From the NCBI GenBank assembly GCA_037447655.1, contig JBBHKE010002749.1, positions 16,531 through 80,530 on the forward strand: DNA of 64,000 nt, written 5' to 3'. Shown here piece after piece: positions 1 to 11,479 of this stretch. Made by a program: the position numbers and the translations under genes. The stretch is from Zygnema cylindricum (Eukaryota; Streptophyta; Zygnematophyceae; Zygnematales; Zygnemataceae). Position 1 is the first letter of the stretch; the number at the start of each line of letters is the position of its first letter. The notes beneath the pieces are model-generated. The model worked only from the letters and a program-made list of their open reading frames with translations, did not search any database and was not told where the DNA came from.

Positions 1-433
1 ACAACATTATATCATGAAATCCAACATAATAAAGTTTCTTCTTTTCATTGCTTAAAATTAGCCTAGACATCCCTTGGCTACAATTTTCAGCAGTAAAATA
101 AACTTTTTGCTCAAAACTTGCAGTTTAGACTCCTTTCCTAGTGCTAGTATCAAAACCCTAATCATCTAATACAGACGTAGAGATGAGGTTTTGGTTCAGC
201 TCCGGAATAAACAATACATCGGAGAATGTAACTATGGATGTCTTTCGTTCTACTAACAATTTCAGATCTACCGATCCTACCAGAGTAATAGTGACTATCC
301 TCCCATCCCCGTACTCTATCTCTACGGTGGGAATCTTTCTTATCTTAGTTAACATAAGTTTATCTTTACACATGTGCATTGATGCACTTGAGTCTACAAT
401 CAAGCCTGCTTCACCTTTTAATCCACCGAACGC
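1..433 (-). pseudogene. Copia protease and GAG-pre-integrase start (element A)
   Basis: Aspartic protease of a Copia polyprotein, which would cut Gag-Pol into its parts. The minus-strand frame at 158-403 begins with IVDSSASMHMC, the Copia active-site block. The usual DSGA or DTGA is DSSA here; element B shares this change, whereas element C has DSGA. The following stretch (TVEIEYGDGRIVT, SDVLFIPELNQNLIST) is the typical protease to pre-integrase linker. Sequence from 157 to 1 still resembles the pre-integrase region (QGMSRLILSNEK in another frame), so at least one frameshift is present. The join to gag reads PRKQKYAFGG without a stop, where B and C have an amber codon. Confidence 0.8.
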
Positions 434-1549
434 ATATTTTTGCTTTCGTGGAATTTCGACCTCTTTTTTCGCTTCTAACTCTCATCGAATAGGAGTTCAT
501 TGTCCTCGTCCTCGGATTCCGCCTCATGTACCTGTGGCACAAGGGCCTTTTTCATTCCTCTTGAGGGTCCTCTGGTCTGCCCCTCGTTTAACCGCAGCTC
601 GTTTAACTTAGTGCACTCAGCCATATAGTGCCTTCGTTTCTTACAAAAATGGCACAAACCCTTGGGAGTCCTTGGTCTGAACTCTCAATCTGATTTTTTT
701 GCCTCTCCCCTCGATAATTTCCAATTTTTTTCCTTGAATCCTTGTTCCTCCAGTCGGTCCCAACTGCCAAGGCTTGCCCACTCTTTCCTCTTCTTCAAAT
801 CTCAATCGTATTCTCCCGAACGAGAATCATCCTTACCAATGAATTCAAAATCCACCTTGAGTCCGCTAAGTTTTTCACACGGTTGACTATGTTCTCAAAC
901 TCATCGAGTAACTTTATCAGTAAACAATTAACCTTTTCCTTTTCACTAAATACTTTTCCAGCACTCTCTAGTACTATGAAAGTTCACCAAGCTTATTGCA
1001 AAAATCCAACATCTTCCCCCCTTTGTATATATTCTCTTTAATTTTTTGATAAGCCAACTGTTGTTGCTGAATTGTACCACTCCGGTACATCTCTATGAGA
1101 GCCACCCAAAGATCGGATGCCCTCTCTACCTACAAATGAGGAGATGCAAGCCTTTGATTTAGATGGCGAAAGATGAAGTGCTTAGGCGCCATATAGTTGT
1201 AGTCCCAGATATCGATATCATTCTCCTTGTTGCTCAAAATAGGTAACATGAATACCAAACCGGTTGCTATTAATGTGAGTGTCTCCTTCTCCTGTCTTTT
1301 GTCCACCAACTCCCCTTCCTTTGTCTCCTGTGTTGAAGATGGATCTGCATCTCTAGTGAATCTGCCTCTTGTAAACCCTGGAGGGATCCCGAGACTTGAT
1401 GGACGCCTCACGCGTCCACTCACTATTCCCCAAAACCATTTCTCACATAGAGCTCCTGTCATCATACTTTCCCAATATATGAAGGCAACTCCCTTGAAGA
1501 TGAGCACCCTAGAGGGTGGGCCTATAACCTTTAACTTTGAGACCTCCAT
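434..1549 (-). pseudogene. Copia gag (element A)
   Basis: Nucleocapsid and capsid gene of a Copia element, in several frames. The first 139 codons (1130-1549) start MEVSKLK and continue VIGPPSR, so the first seven codons lie in the LTR and the next ones are the translated priming site. The motif IFKGVAFIYW matches the IFDG..YLYW block at the start of every Copia gag in this window. The CCHC zinc knuckle is at 475-657 (CHFCKKRRHYMAEC, spacing C-x2-C-x4-H-x4-C) and is followed by an acidic tail. Frameshifts separate the capsid and knuckle parts. Overlapping plus-strand frames are shadows. Confidence 0.8.
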
Positions 1550-3441
1550 AGGTCCTCAGATTAGGCAGCTCACACTAAGCCTCTAGGATAACCCTGACCC
1601 TTTTGTGTTTCAGCATGTATAACTGCCACATTGACAAACAAAAAGTCTGACCACCTTCTCCTTTGTAAAGGTAAGACTCCCTTGAGTCTATATCAAAAAG
1701 AATCTTTGAATTTGCTTCCCTAAGCAGTAAGTTGTAGAGGGTCAAAGTTGACCTTTTGTACAGAAGCTCTATGGGAGAGAGGGTCTAATCTATCAAATTT
1801 TTGTAAGTCCTATCTCTCTCTAAAAATCTATCTTCTGAAGTACGGCCCCAATCAAAATACTACGTCGTACATAAAGGTACAGGTGTCAGTGTACTTTCTG
1901 TACGGTCATTGTACGACATGGAAATTAAGTTGACACATGTTATTTTTGGACTCGTTCCTGTAATCCCTGTAGATGTCATATTCCAATATGGTTGTGCCAC
2001 GTATCAATTGATATGACGCTAACCGCAAACCGCTGAAAACCTTTTTTGCGATCTCGGCATGCTTCGTGGCCGTCCGATAAAACTTGATTTCAATCATAGC
2101 CGTTATAAATACTAGCGCGATATTTGTTTTGCCTTCGAAACAAAGTGCACGGTATCCGTTTCGGATGTTTTGTATGTCGTACATCACAAACTCTTTCTAT
2201 GTCTAAATATCCCGTTAAATGAACTAGCCTACGTGTAAGCATTTATCTAATTAACAAACCCTATACCGTCTAACCTTTAACTTTGATCGTCCATATTAAC
2301 TGATCACTTAAAGCTAAGCTGCCTTAAACTGCCTAAACAACACTCTTCACAGAATCCTGATAATTACTTCAAAGTATCTTGACTTCTAAAGTCTCAACTT
2401 TTATAAAACAATATACCTTGGACACATAACCTGTCCCCCTGATATCTATTAAAGACTTCCTTCTTTAAAGAAATCAGATGTCAGACCTTGAAGTCAATTT
2501 ATCTTACTAACATTCAGATAATTACTTCCCTTCTGACCATAATAATCTTCAGAAACACTCAGATTATACTTGATCAGATTTACACTTCAATATTCACATT
2601 CAGACTTACACAAAACACAAGGCAAATTAAATTTCTTTAATATTAATAAGAATGTAAACATACAATGTAAACTAATCTGATTGACTTTCTGCTTCTTGCA
2701 ATGGTAATTATATACTTCCTAAACTAACACAGTTCTTCCTTGAATATAACGAACTAAGCTACATCGGATTGAAACATTCAAATTTTGCTTACTAAGAAAT
2801 TTGAATGATTTTGAAATCAAGAATTTGAATTTCAAAGTTCTTCTGAGTTACATCGGACTTTCCTGGTACTATTTCATGTTTAAATTTCCCGTGGTACTTT
2901 GTCGTTTCGATTATCTTTTGCAATTACGTCGTATCTTTTAGAATCTGACGTGGCATTCTTTTGAAAGTATCCGACGTGGCATACTTTTAAAATATTTATT
3001 TGACGTGTGAATTTTACGGCGTACCAAAAAGAGTGAATCGTATTTTTACCGATGTTTGTTGGCGTCTTTTTGTTCCGTGATTTCCGGGGTAACAATTTGT
3101 TACAGCGACGAGAAAATTTCATCGCTACAGATTGAAGTTAAATCCAATATAACCTTCATATAGGACTAATTCGCTAATGCTACCGACTACCGGCAGCTCT
3201 AACGGACACCAGGTACCACGTTAAATTCCCGGGTCCGTCAATTACTATTTTGGTAAATCTCCCAATCTAATATTTGTCCTCGTCTGGATAGCATAGGCGG
3301 TCATGGCTCTATCTCCCTCCAACTTTCAGTGACTGCGACAAGTGTGGGAGCTCGAGGGAGGAGTTAGAGGCACACTGCTTTAGCTTCTTTTCTCTATTTT
3401 ACAAAACCAAGAAAATACTAAAATACCTTTTAATTTCTACA
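1530..3441 (-). repeat. 5' LTR of element A (fam1), interrupted by an insert
   Basis: On the minus strand it starts TGTAGAAATT, as the element B LTRs do, and ends just before the priming site. It aligns with the LTRs at 5155-6210 and 11480-12508 at both ends, including the chain of short palindromes and the GGACTTA box (minus strand, around 1800). The length is about 1.9 kb against roughly 1.05 kb for its relatives; the excess is an unrelated stretch near 2275-3160. Confidence 0.75.
2275..3160. other. Unidentified insert of about 0.9 kb inside LTR A
   Basis: The flanks match fam1 LTRs, but this AT-rich stretch does not match any other LTR in the window. It contains an inverted repeat around 2783-2812 (CATTCAAATTTT facing AAATTTGAATG) and a doubled GACGTGGCAT motif near 2946 and 2973. 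I see no coding potential or clear terminal repeats. It could be a decayed LTR or a DNA element. The edges are approximate because both sides have drifted. Confidence 0.4.
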
Positions 3442-3465
3442 TGATGCTACTAAATTGAAGTATTG

Positions 3466-3735
3466 TAGGGATGTAGTGGGACTAGGTGACTAGCTAAGTT
3501 GTTCTGTTGCCATGCTGCGCTAGTTTGGCATCAGGATGCAGTGGGACTAGGTGACTAGCTAAAGTTGCGGCATTGTTATGGTGCCATGCTGCGTTACATT
3601 GGGATTCAGTGGGACTAGGTAACTAGCTGATTTGCTGCGTTGCTATGCAGCTATACTGCGCTAGTTTGACAAACGAAACTGAGATGCTTGACATCGTAGG
3701 TGCGTTAATACATTGAGTCTAAAGCTTTAGGGGAG
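3466..3735 (+). repeat. Copia 3' tail with three tandem ~67-bp repeats, then polypurine tract
   Basis: Three imperfect copies of a unit beginning GTAGTGGGACTAGGTGACTAGCT start near 3471, 3539 and 3606. The same motif occurs once at the end of element F (62281-62300), where it covers the last RNase H codons and stop. The stretch ends in the polypurine tract AAAGCTTTAGGGGAG, directly before the LTR at 3736. It is the 3' end of a fam2 element whose coding part is missing. Confidence 0.65.
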
Positions 3736-4703
3736 TGTTTTTATTGGAAATCTTTAAGTCTCAATAAATTAGTGTGACGTCAAAAAGACAGCGTAAAAGA
3801 CACGGGTCGTCACTTAAAGAACAAAACAAGTGTTTTTATAAATAGCAACGATATCCATATACGTGCGTCACACATTGAACGGGACAAAGCAGTTGCGACG
3901 CACATGGTAATAAGCAGCTCCGACAGGACGAAGCAGCTGCGATGCAGATGGGACAAAGCACGTGCGATGGGACAATGGAGCTGCGGTTATTTTTAGATAT
4001 GATTCGTTACGGGACGACGCAGCTGCGACGAAGCTAGGGTGACGTTGAATATGATCCATAACGGGGTATAAAAGTTGCGGTTGATTTGAATCAAATCAAT
4101 GGACGAGATTCATGATAGGATCACAAGTGATTTGCAAGCAGGTGGTTTCGTAACATCTAGATGGACCTATCCATACAATAGTATCCAAGCCCGCAGCAAG
4201 TAATTGTACAGTCACTTACTATTAATCTCTCAGTAATATTGAGTGTAAAGTGGTAGAATCAGCTTTAGCGTGATTAGGAGAACTTAGATATTAGTAATAG
4301 TTTGGTTCTTGGACGTATCTCTTTGGAACACTTGTATCAGAGAGACACCACTAAGTAATAAGACAACTAGGAGTACAAACTCACTACGAGTATAAGACTT
4401 AGTACTTAGAACATTTTGTGTATCCAGACTTCCAGATTGTGTAATTTGGAAAAAATATTTGGGAAACTTATGAGTTGCAAATCTTGGTGTATGTTGGATT
4501 AATTGGGCTGAAACTTTGGAGTTGTCAATCTTTGTGATATTCTATACTGTGGTATAGTTTGAAGCAATTTGACTGTTGTATCATATTTGGTGAGCTGTAG
4601 AAAACAGCTGCTTGGTAGGATTCTTGGTTAGCTTCTGCGAGTGAATTATATCTACTTCTACTACTACTGCTCCTCCACCTGCACCACTAGTCTAAGAACA
4701 ACA
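3736..4703 (+). repeat. fam2 Copia LTR
   Basis: Starts TGTTTTTATTGG right after a polypurine tract and ends GAACAACA, giving the expected TGTT...AACA ends. The last part contains the ACTTCTACTACTACTGCTCC block that codes for the gag N-terminus in element F. A GACTTAGTACTTAGAACATTTT box lies at 4388-4410, about 310 bases before the LTR end. GC-rich GCAGTTGCG-like words cluster at 3885-4080. Confidence 0.75.
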
Positions 4704-4706
4704 AAT

Positions 4707-4904
4707 TTACATAACATGTACACTAAACCAGATTTGATAATCATTTTTCATCTCAAGGTAAGACATTACCAACTCGTTTGTCATAGACTGCTTCAAGACT
4801 TTGAGGCAGTGGGGATTCTTCTTTCTCCAATCCGGTGCAGTCTCATCAGCGGTTCTGTCCACAATGGATGACAAGTCTTTCTTTTCAAAATAGGAGCTTA
4901 ACAT
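4707..4904 (-). pseudogene. Inverted fam3 gag fragment
   Basis: A 65-codon minus-strand frame (MLSSYFEKKDLSSIVD, ADETAPDWRKKN, LVMSYLEM) matches the gag at 50330-50608 and 56340-56560. It belongs to fam3, although it directly abuts the end of a fam2 LTR and lies in the opposite orientation. It is an isolated fragment without priming site, LTR or zinc knuckle. Confidence 0.75.
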
Positions 4905-4974
4905 CTTTTCTCATTACAAGTAGACAGTGTTGGTTTTATAGCTTTATCCTCGCTCTTTGGATTCTCTACCGCCT

Positions 4975-5154
4975 CGGAGGAACCTCTTACCTATCGGAAG
5001 GCCTTCTCATTACCAAAAAGAACACACTGGATTGAGGCAGCAAATGACGAAATGAAATTTGTTATGAAGGCTCAAACGTGGGAGGTTGGTGGATCTTCCT
5101 TCGAACAGGAAAGCCATCGGCAGTAAATAGGTGTTCAAGGTCAAGTTGAACCCA
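4975..5154 (+). pseudogene. Copia reverse transcriptase N-terminal fragment
   Basis: Encodes THWIEAANDEMKFVMKAQTWE followed by a shifted remnant of the GSKWVFKVKLN block, matching the reverse transcriptase entry region of element F (60780-60905). It is cut at its 3' end by the 5' LTR of element B, so B inserted into an older fam2 element here. Confidence 0.75.
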
Positions 5155-6210
5155 TGTAGAAATTAATGGTTTTTAAAGTATTTTCTAGGTGTGAATAGAA
5201 ATAAGAAAGAAGCCGAGGCAGTCTACCTCTAACATCTCTCTCCAACTCTCAAACTTGTCGCAGTCACTGAGAAATTGGAGAGGGAGCTAGAGCCATGGCT
5301 ATCTAGGCAATCCAGAGGTTTACGGGAAAATATATTTTAGTTATAGGTTTTCTTTACTAAAAGATATATGCCGGCCACAGGATTTGATCGTGGTACCTAC
5401 CGGCCGGCAGACTGCCTGTAGCCGTTAGCCTTAGCCATTAAGTCTAGATGTAGTGTTACGTAATATAGGGTTTGATAATTAATTAAACATTAATACGTAG
5501 GATAAATCATTTAACTATAATTGTTTACGGGATACATAGAACCGGTAGTGTAAAAGTACAAATTGCGGTACGGATAAGAAATCAATACCGCGCATTGATT
5601 TCGTAAGCGAAACAAATACCGCGCATGTATTTATTACGGCTACGATCAAATGTGAATTTAATCAGACGGCCGGAATTAGCGCCGAGATCGCGGAAGAAGA
5701 ATTCGGCGGTTTGTGGCCATCGCCACATCGGATGACACGTGGCAAAATTACATTGGATCGTGGTATCTCCGGAGATTACGGCACCGAATCCGGATATGAC
5801 ATGTGTCGACATTAAGGCCATGTTGTACAATTTCCGTACATAAAGTACACCGGCGACTGTACTTTTGTGTACGGTGGAGAAATTTGATTGGCTCAGTACA
5901 TCAGTAGATAGAGTCTGTGAAAGAGATAGGACTTATAAAAAAATTAGGAGATAGGATCCTCTCTCCTAGAGAGCTTCTATACAAAAGGTCAACTTTGACC
6001 CTCCATAGATTACTGCTCAGGAGAGCAAATTCAAAGATTCTTTTTGCTATCGACTCAAAGGAGTCTTGCCTTCACAAGAGTGCAAGTGGTAAGAGTTTTT
6101 GTTTGCCAGGGTGGCAGTGGTTCTTGTTGAAACACAAAGGGGTCAAGATTATCCTAGAGGCTTCTTGGAAGCTGTCCACTCTGAGGACTTATAGAGGTCT
6201 CAGAGTTTCA
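5155..6210 (+). repeat. 5' LTR of element B
   Basis: Starts TGTAGAAATT and ends GAGTTTCA before GGTTATGAGCCC, about 1056 bases. Possible promoter parts near the middle are GATTGGCTC at 5888 (inverted CCAAT box) and GGACTTATAAAAAAATT at 5929, which carries both a TATA-like run and the box shared with other LTR families. A palindromic stretch around 5590-5625 recurs as a tandem triplet in the solo LTR at 43116. Confidence 0.88.
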
Positions 6211-6222
6211 GGTTATGAGCCC
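6211..6222 (+). other. Primer binding site, half-tRNA-iMet type (element B)
   Basis: GGTTATGAGCCC directly follows the LTR end. It differs by one base from GGTTATGGGCCC, the complement of the initiator tRNA-Met anticodon stem-loop, used by Drosophila copia with a cleaved tRNA. The gag ATG (6215) lies inside it. Confidence 0.7.
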
Positions 6223-7306
6223 ACCCTCTAGGGTACCAATATTTAATGGAACTGGCTTCATATACTGGGAAAGTATGATGATAGGAGTTCTATGCGAAAA
6301 AAGGTTTTGGGGGATAGTGAGTGGACGAATGGGGCGTCTATCAAGCTTTGGAATCCCTCCAGGGTTTGGAGGAAGCATATTCACCAGGAAAAAGGATCCA
6401 CCTTCAATAGAGGAGACAACGGAAGGAGAGGTGGTGGACAAAGGAAAGGAGAATGAGACGACCACACCAATAGCAACTGGTTCGGCATTCATGTCACCTA
6501 TTCGAGGAACGAGGAGAATGATATTGAAACCTGGGACTTCAACAATATGGCGGCAAATCACTCCATCCAACGCCATCTCACTCAAAGACTTGCATGTCCT
6601 CATTTGCACGTAGAAAGGGCATCTGATCTTTGGATGGCTCTCATAGAGATGTACCGAAGTGGTACGATTCAGCAACAACAGTTGGCTGATAAAAAAGTTA
6701 AGGAGTATGTATACAAAGGGGGAAATATGTTGGATTTTTGGAATGAACTTGCTACACTCTTCATGGAGCTAGAGAGTGGGGGAAAAGTTTTTAGTGAAAA
6801 AGAAAAGGTTAACTGTTTAGTGATTAAGTTACCCGATGAGTTCGGGAACATAGTCAACCGTGTGCAGGACTTGCCGGACTCAAGGTGGATATGGAACTCA
6901 GGTGGTAAGGATGATTCTCGTTTGAGAGAATACAATTGAGATCCGAATGGGAAGAAAGAGTGGCCAAGCCTTGGCAACAGCGACCGATTGGAGGAAGAAG
7001 GATTCTGGAAACCGGTCGAAAACTATGGGGGTAGGGAGCAGAAAAAAACAGACCGATGAGTTTCGAACCAAGGGCTCCCAAAGGTTTTTGTCATTTTTGT
7101 AAGAAACCTGGGCACTATATGGCAAAGTGCACTTAACTAACCGAGCTTCGGTTAAAGGATGGGCAGACCGGTGGTACTCCGAGAGGAAAGAAAAATGCCC
7201 TTATCACACAGGTACTTGAGTTTCAATCCGAGGACAAGGACGATGAGCTCCTTTTGGATGAGGAGTTGGAGGCGAAAAATGAGGTCGTAATTCCACGAAG
7301 GTAGAA
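6215..7306 (+). pseudogene. Copia gag (element B)
   Basis: Capsid and nucleocapsid gene. The first frame (6215-6613) starts MSPPSRVPIFNGTGFIYW, the conserved gag entry block. A second frame (6547-6939) carries the middle domain (WMALIEMYRSGTIQQQQLADKK). The zinc knuckle CHFCKKPGHYMAKC is at 7089-7130 in a third frame, and an acidic stretch leads to PRR and an amber stop at about 7302. At least two frameshifts are needed to read it through. The start inside the priming site is the first ATG, because an in-frame stop lies at 6182. Confidence 0.85.
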
Positions 7307-7322
7307 ATGTGCTTAAAGTGGA

Positions 7323-9000
7323 TTGAAAGGTGAAGCAGGCTGGATTATAGATTCAAGTGCCTCCATGCACATGTGTAAGGATAGGCACCTGTTCACTAAG
7401 ATAAGAAAGATTCCCACCGTACAGATAGAGTACGGGGATGGGAGGATAGTCACCACTTCTCTTGTTAGATCGGTAGATCTGAAAGTGTTAGTAGAAGGAA
7501 AGACATCCATATTAACATTCTCCGATGTATTATTTATTCCGGAGCTGAACAAAAATCTTATCTCTACATCAGTATTAGATGATAAGGGTTTTTTTACTAG
7601 CACTAGGGAAGGAGTTTTTAATGCTAGTTTTCAGGAGGATGTCTATTCATTGCTGAGAAAGGTAGCCATGGGATGTTTAGGCTGATTTTAAGTAATGAAA
7701 CGAAGAAACTTTATTATGCTGGTGTTCATGATATTATGATGTGGCATAAGAGGCTTGGGCATGTGAATCTAGATAAGTTAAGAGAGATGAAAAAGATGGG
7801 AGTGGTGGAAGGGATTCAATTCAGTGAGAGTGATGATATAAGTGATTGTAGTGGATGTGCTCAAGGTAAAGCAAACAGATTACCCTTTCCTATAACAACC
7901 ACCTATAAGGGAGAAAAAATTCTAGATCTTGTACACACAAATATTTGGGGAACGGCTAAAGTGCCCTCACCGGGGGGAAGAGATTTATGATGATTATAAC
8001 TGATAATTGGTCTCGGTATTCCCGAGGGTATTTTTTGAAAAACAAGTCAAAAGCTTAGGATTGTTTTAGACAATATAATGCGTGGAGCGAAAAACTCCAT
8101 GAAACTCCAATCAAGAGAGTAAGGAGGGACAATGGTGGAGAGTATACTTCTAACCAGTTTGAGGATTTTCTGAGGGAAGATGGGGTCCAACACCAAAAGA
8201 CAATTCCAGAAAATCCGGAACAGAATGGGGTAGCTGAAAGGTTAAATAGAACACTAAGTGATAACGCTAAAAGTATGTTGTCAGATAAAAAGATAAGAAA
8301 AAGGTTTTGGGCAGAAGCAATGAACTGTGCTAATTATCTCAAGAATAGAGTTCTTACTTCAGCTATAAAAGATCAAACACCTTATGAGAGATGGACAGGC
8401 CGGAAACTAGACATATCTCACTTAAAGGTTTTCGGCAGTCAAGTGTTCAGTCTAGATACTGATCGGTCCAATTGGAAGCTAGATCCTAAAGGAAAACCGG
8501 GATACTTATTAGGATATGATGAAGATGTTAAAGGATATAGAGTTTATGATCTAAAAAGGGAAGATATAATCTTCGTAAAGCATCTAGTAGTTATGGATGA
8601 AGGAAAGTCTGTGGATCCCTTCAAATATACGAAGTCAGTAAAAATCAGATTTGAGTTAGAAAATTCCGATGACTTTGAGCTTCCTAACTATCCAGGTTTT
8701 AGAGAAGATGACATTCTTGCAGGAACAAATCAGACCGAAAAGGACTCGGCTGTGGAAACTCCAGTGACAACTCTACTCGAAGCGGAAGACGTGGTGGAAA
8801 TTGATTCGGAATCAAGGGATAGGGGAGAAGCCGAGTTTGTTCAAAAGAATCCACGAGAACCATCTATTCCGGCCTCAGATTTTGAGGAAGGAAGGAGAAG
8901 TAGCAAAAGACTGCAAGTAAAACAGGTTAATAACAAGGTAACTAAACTATCTCATCAAGATAAACCTCAAACTTTTGAAGAGGCGATAACTTGTCCAGAA
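7323..9000 (+). pseudogene. Copia protease and integrase (element B)
   Basis: Protease block WIIDSSASMHMC at the start (DSSA instead of DSGA). The pre-integrase zinc finger follows at about 7740-7870 (HKRLGHV then CSGCAQGK). In the integrase core the first catalytic position reads LVHTNIWGT where element C has LVHADIWGP, an apparent Asp-to-Asn loss. The second Asp (DNGGEYTS, about 8130) and the Glu (NPEQNGVAER, about 8220) remain. The C-terminal part (8275-9000) has KVFGSQVF and the WKLDPKGKPGYLLGYD block common to Copia integrases. Frames change near 7680 and 8270. Confidence 0.85.
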
Positions 9001-10546
9001 AGAAACCGGTGGAAGACAGCCATCAATGAGGAGATGGCCTCAATTATGGCAGCGGATACTTGTGAGCTGGTGGATTGTCCACCTAACTGAACACCAATTG
9101 GTTGTAAGTGGGTTTTCAAATTAAAACTGAACCCAAAAAACACAATCGAGCGCTACAAGGCCTGACTAGTGGGAAAGGATTTACACAAAAGAGGGAATTG
9201 ACTACGAGGAAACTTTTGCCCCGGTGGTCAGATTTCCCTTCGTCCACATACTTTTCAGCCTGGTAGCAGCGGAAGACATGGAAGTGCACCAGATGGACAT
9301 CAAAAGAGCCTTTTTGCATGGAGAATTGGAAGAGGAGATCTTCATGCGACAACCCGAAGGGTTTGTGGAGGAAGGAGAGGAGAGTAAGGTGTGCCGGCTG
9401 ATTAAATCTCTTTATGGTTTGAAACAGGAACATCGACAGTGGAATAAGAAGCTTGATGAGTTTCTTATCGGTATGGGATATAACTGGATCAGCTCAGATC
9501 ACTCAATCTATATTTTCGAAGATGAGGAAGGTTTTATATTTATTGCAATTTATGTTGATGATTTGCTTGTTTTAAGTAAATCAATGGATAAATTTAATAA
9601 ATTGAAAACCGATCTTAAGGGGAGATTTGAAATGAAGGATATGGGGGAAGCAAAATATATTTTGGGAATTCAAGTAGAGAGAGACTGAAAAAAAAAGATT
9701 ATAAGATTGACTCAAAAGGAGGCAATAGGGAACATGCTTGAAAAATTTCAGATGGATAAAGCTAATAGTTCTACAACTCTAATGGAGTTGAAGAAGGGAA
9801 GTGAGGGGATTGAGGAAGAAGGAGTCATAGTCTTGGACGAGGAATTATCTCCTGAATAACAGAAGTTCATGCAGACTATTTCTTACGGGCAAGTAGTGGG
9901 AAGTCTAATCTATTTTATGAATTGTACCCGGCCGGATTTAGCTGCAGCTGTAGGAGTGCTGAGTAGAAGTCTAAATGCTCCCACTAAGAGGGATTGGGAG
10001 GCAGCTAAGAGAGTCCTTAGATCCTTGATAGGAACTAGAGATCCATGGTTGCCTTTGGGTGGGGAGAATACTGACATCACTACTTGGAGTGATCCCAGTT
10101 ATGTTGATGCTCCGATGAGGAGATGCACTTCTGGATATGTATCATATGTGGGTCATAGGGCTTGCTGGTGGAGTAGCAAACAACAAAAAGTTATTGCTCA
10201 GTCCACCATGGAGGCTGAGTATATGGCCTCTTGCTCTGCTGTAAAAGAATTGATGTGGGTCAAGTCTTTCCTTGGTGAGCTTGGTCACCTTAAGAGTGGT
10301 GTGCATAAAATATTTTGTGATAATCAGGCAGCAATCGCTATTTTTGCCAATCCTAAACATCATTTTAAAGCCAAACACATGGACATTAGACTAAGCTTTG
10401 TTATAGAGAAAGAAGAAAATAAAATAATCAGTTTAGAGTACCGACCAGATAGTGAGATGGTAGCAGATATGATGACCAAGCCTGTGCCTTCCCCTAAACT
10501 AATTTTCTGCAGGGAGAAGTGTGGTCTGAAATTAAAGATTGACTAG
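9001..10546 (+). pseudogene. Copia reverse transcriptase and RNase H (element B)
   Basis: Polymerase domain from INEEMASIMAADT through HQMDIKRAFLHGELEEEIFMRQPEGF to the active site YVDDLLVLSKS (about 9551-9583). A stop interrupts after VERD at 9686. RNase H begins around SLIYFMNCTRPDLAAAVGVLS (two runs), with the active-site Asp blocks TTWSDPSYVDAP and STMEAEYMA, then FCDNQAAIAI and KHMDIRLSFVIE, and finishes at VADMMTKPVPSP. Length and order are normal for the family. A stop and frame break near 9100-9170 and another near 9840-9869 split it. Confidence 0.88.
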
Positions 10547-10549
10547 AAA

Positions 10550-10559
10550 ATAAGGGGAG
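10550..10559 (+). other. Polypurine tract of element B
   Basis: ATAAGGGGAG sits directly before the TG that opens the 3' LTR. It would prime plus-strand DNA synthesis during reverse transcription. The same tract, reversed, marks the minus LTR at 12508. Confidence 0.85.
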
Positions 10560-11479
10560 TGTAGAAATTAATGGTTTTTAAAGTATTTTCTAGGTCTGAA
10601 TAGAAATAAGAAAGAAGCCGAGGCAGTCTACCTCTAACTTCTCTCTCCAACTCTCAATCTTGTCGCATTCACTGAGAAAATTGGAGAGGGAGCTAGAGCC
10701 GTAGCTACCTAGGCTATCCAGAGGTTTACGGGAAAATATATTTTAGTTAGGGGTTTTCTTTACTAAAAGATATATGCCGGCCACAGGATTTGATCGTGGT
10801 ACCTACCGGCCGGCAGACTGCCTGTAGCCGTTAGCCTTAGCCAATAAGTCTAGATGTAGTGTTACGTAATATAGGGTTTGATAATTAATTAAACATTAAT
10901 ACGTAGGATAAATCATTTAACTATAATTGTTTACGGGATACATAGAACTGGTAGTGTAAAGGTACAAATTGCGATACGGATAAGAAATCAATACCGCGCA
11001 TTGATTTCGTAAGCGAAACAAATACCGCGCATGTATTTATTACGGCTACGATCAAATGTGAATTTAATCGGACGGCCGCAATTATCGCCGAGATCGCGGA
11101 AGAAGAATTTGGCGGTTTGTGGCCATCGCCACATCGAATGACACGTGGCAAAATTACATTGGATCGTGGTATCTCCGGAGATTACGGCACCGAATCCGGA
11201 GATGACATGTGTCGACATTAAGGCCATGTTGTACAATTTCCGTACATAAAGTACACCGGCGACTGTACTTTTGTGTACGGTGGAGAAATCTGATTGGCTC
11301 CGTACATCAGTAGATAGAGTCTGTGAGAGAGATAGGACTTAGAAATAAATTAGGAAATAGGATCCTCTCTTCAGAGTGCTTCGGTACAAAAGGTCAACAT
11401 TGACCCTCTATAACTTACTGTTCAGGAGAGCGAATTCAAAGATTCTTTTTGCTATCGACTCAGGGGAGTCTTGTCATTC
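10560..11479 (+). repeat. 3' LTR of element B, truncated
   Basis: Starts TGTAGAAATTAATGG and matches the 5' LTR up to about GGGGAGTCTTG (11474), including the GGACTTAGAAATAAATT version of the shared box near 11336. It then breaks into the minus-strand LTR that begins at 11480. About 120-130 terminal bases are missing. Confidence 0.85.

Larger units (their letters stand above)
1..3441 (-). mobile_element. Copia element A (fam1), 5' half, runs off the window edge
   Basis: Minus-strand fam1 Copia element. Reading leftward from 3441 it has a 5' LTR, a half-tRNA-type priming site (its complement lies at 1518-1529), gag, and then protease and pre-integrase sequence that leaves the window at position 1. 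The internal order and the wording of the gag match element B at 5155-11479. The frames are broken by shifts, so this is a dead copy. The rest of pol is outside the window. Confidence 0.85.
5155..11479 (+). mobile_element. Copia element B (fam1), nearly full length
   Basis: Complete order on the plus strand: 5' LTR, half-tRNA priming site, gag, protease, integrase, reverse transcriptase, RNase H, polypurine tract, 3' LTR. The two LTRs are easily aligned, differing mainly by point changes. The 3' LTR loses similarity about 100 bases before its expected end, where a minus-strand fam1 LTR begins. Coding regions carry several frameshifts and stops, so the element cannot move on its own. It sits inside an older reverse transcriptase fragment. 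Confidence 0.9.

Noticed and set aside
183-1586. Plus-strand open frames over element A
   Set aside because: They are reverse-strand shadows of the gag and protease of element A, which match elements B and C on the minus strand.
5582-11236. Two nearly identical 82-codon minus-strand frames, one in each LTR of element B
   Set aside because: They are identical because the LTRs are; they run antisense to the element, and the corresponding frame is not kept in other fam1 LTRs.
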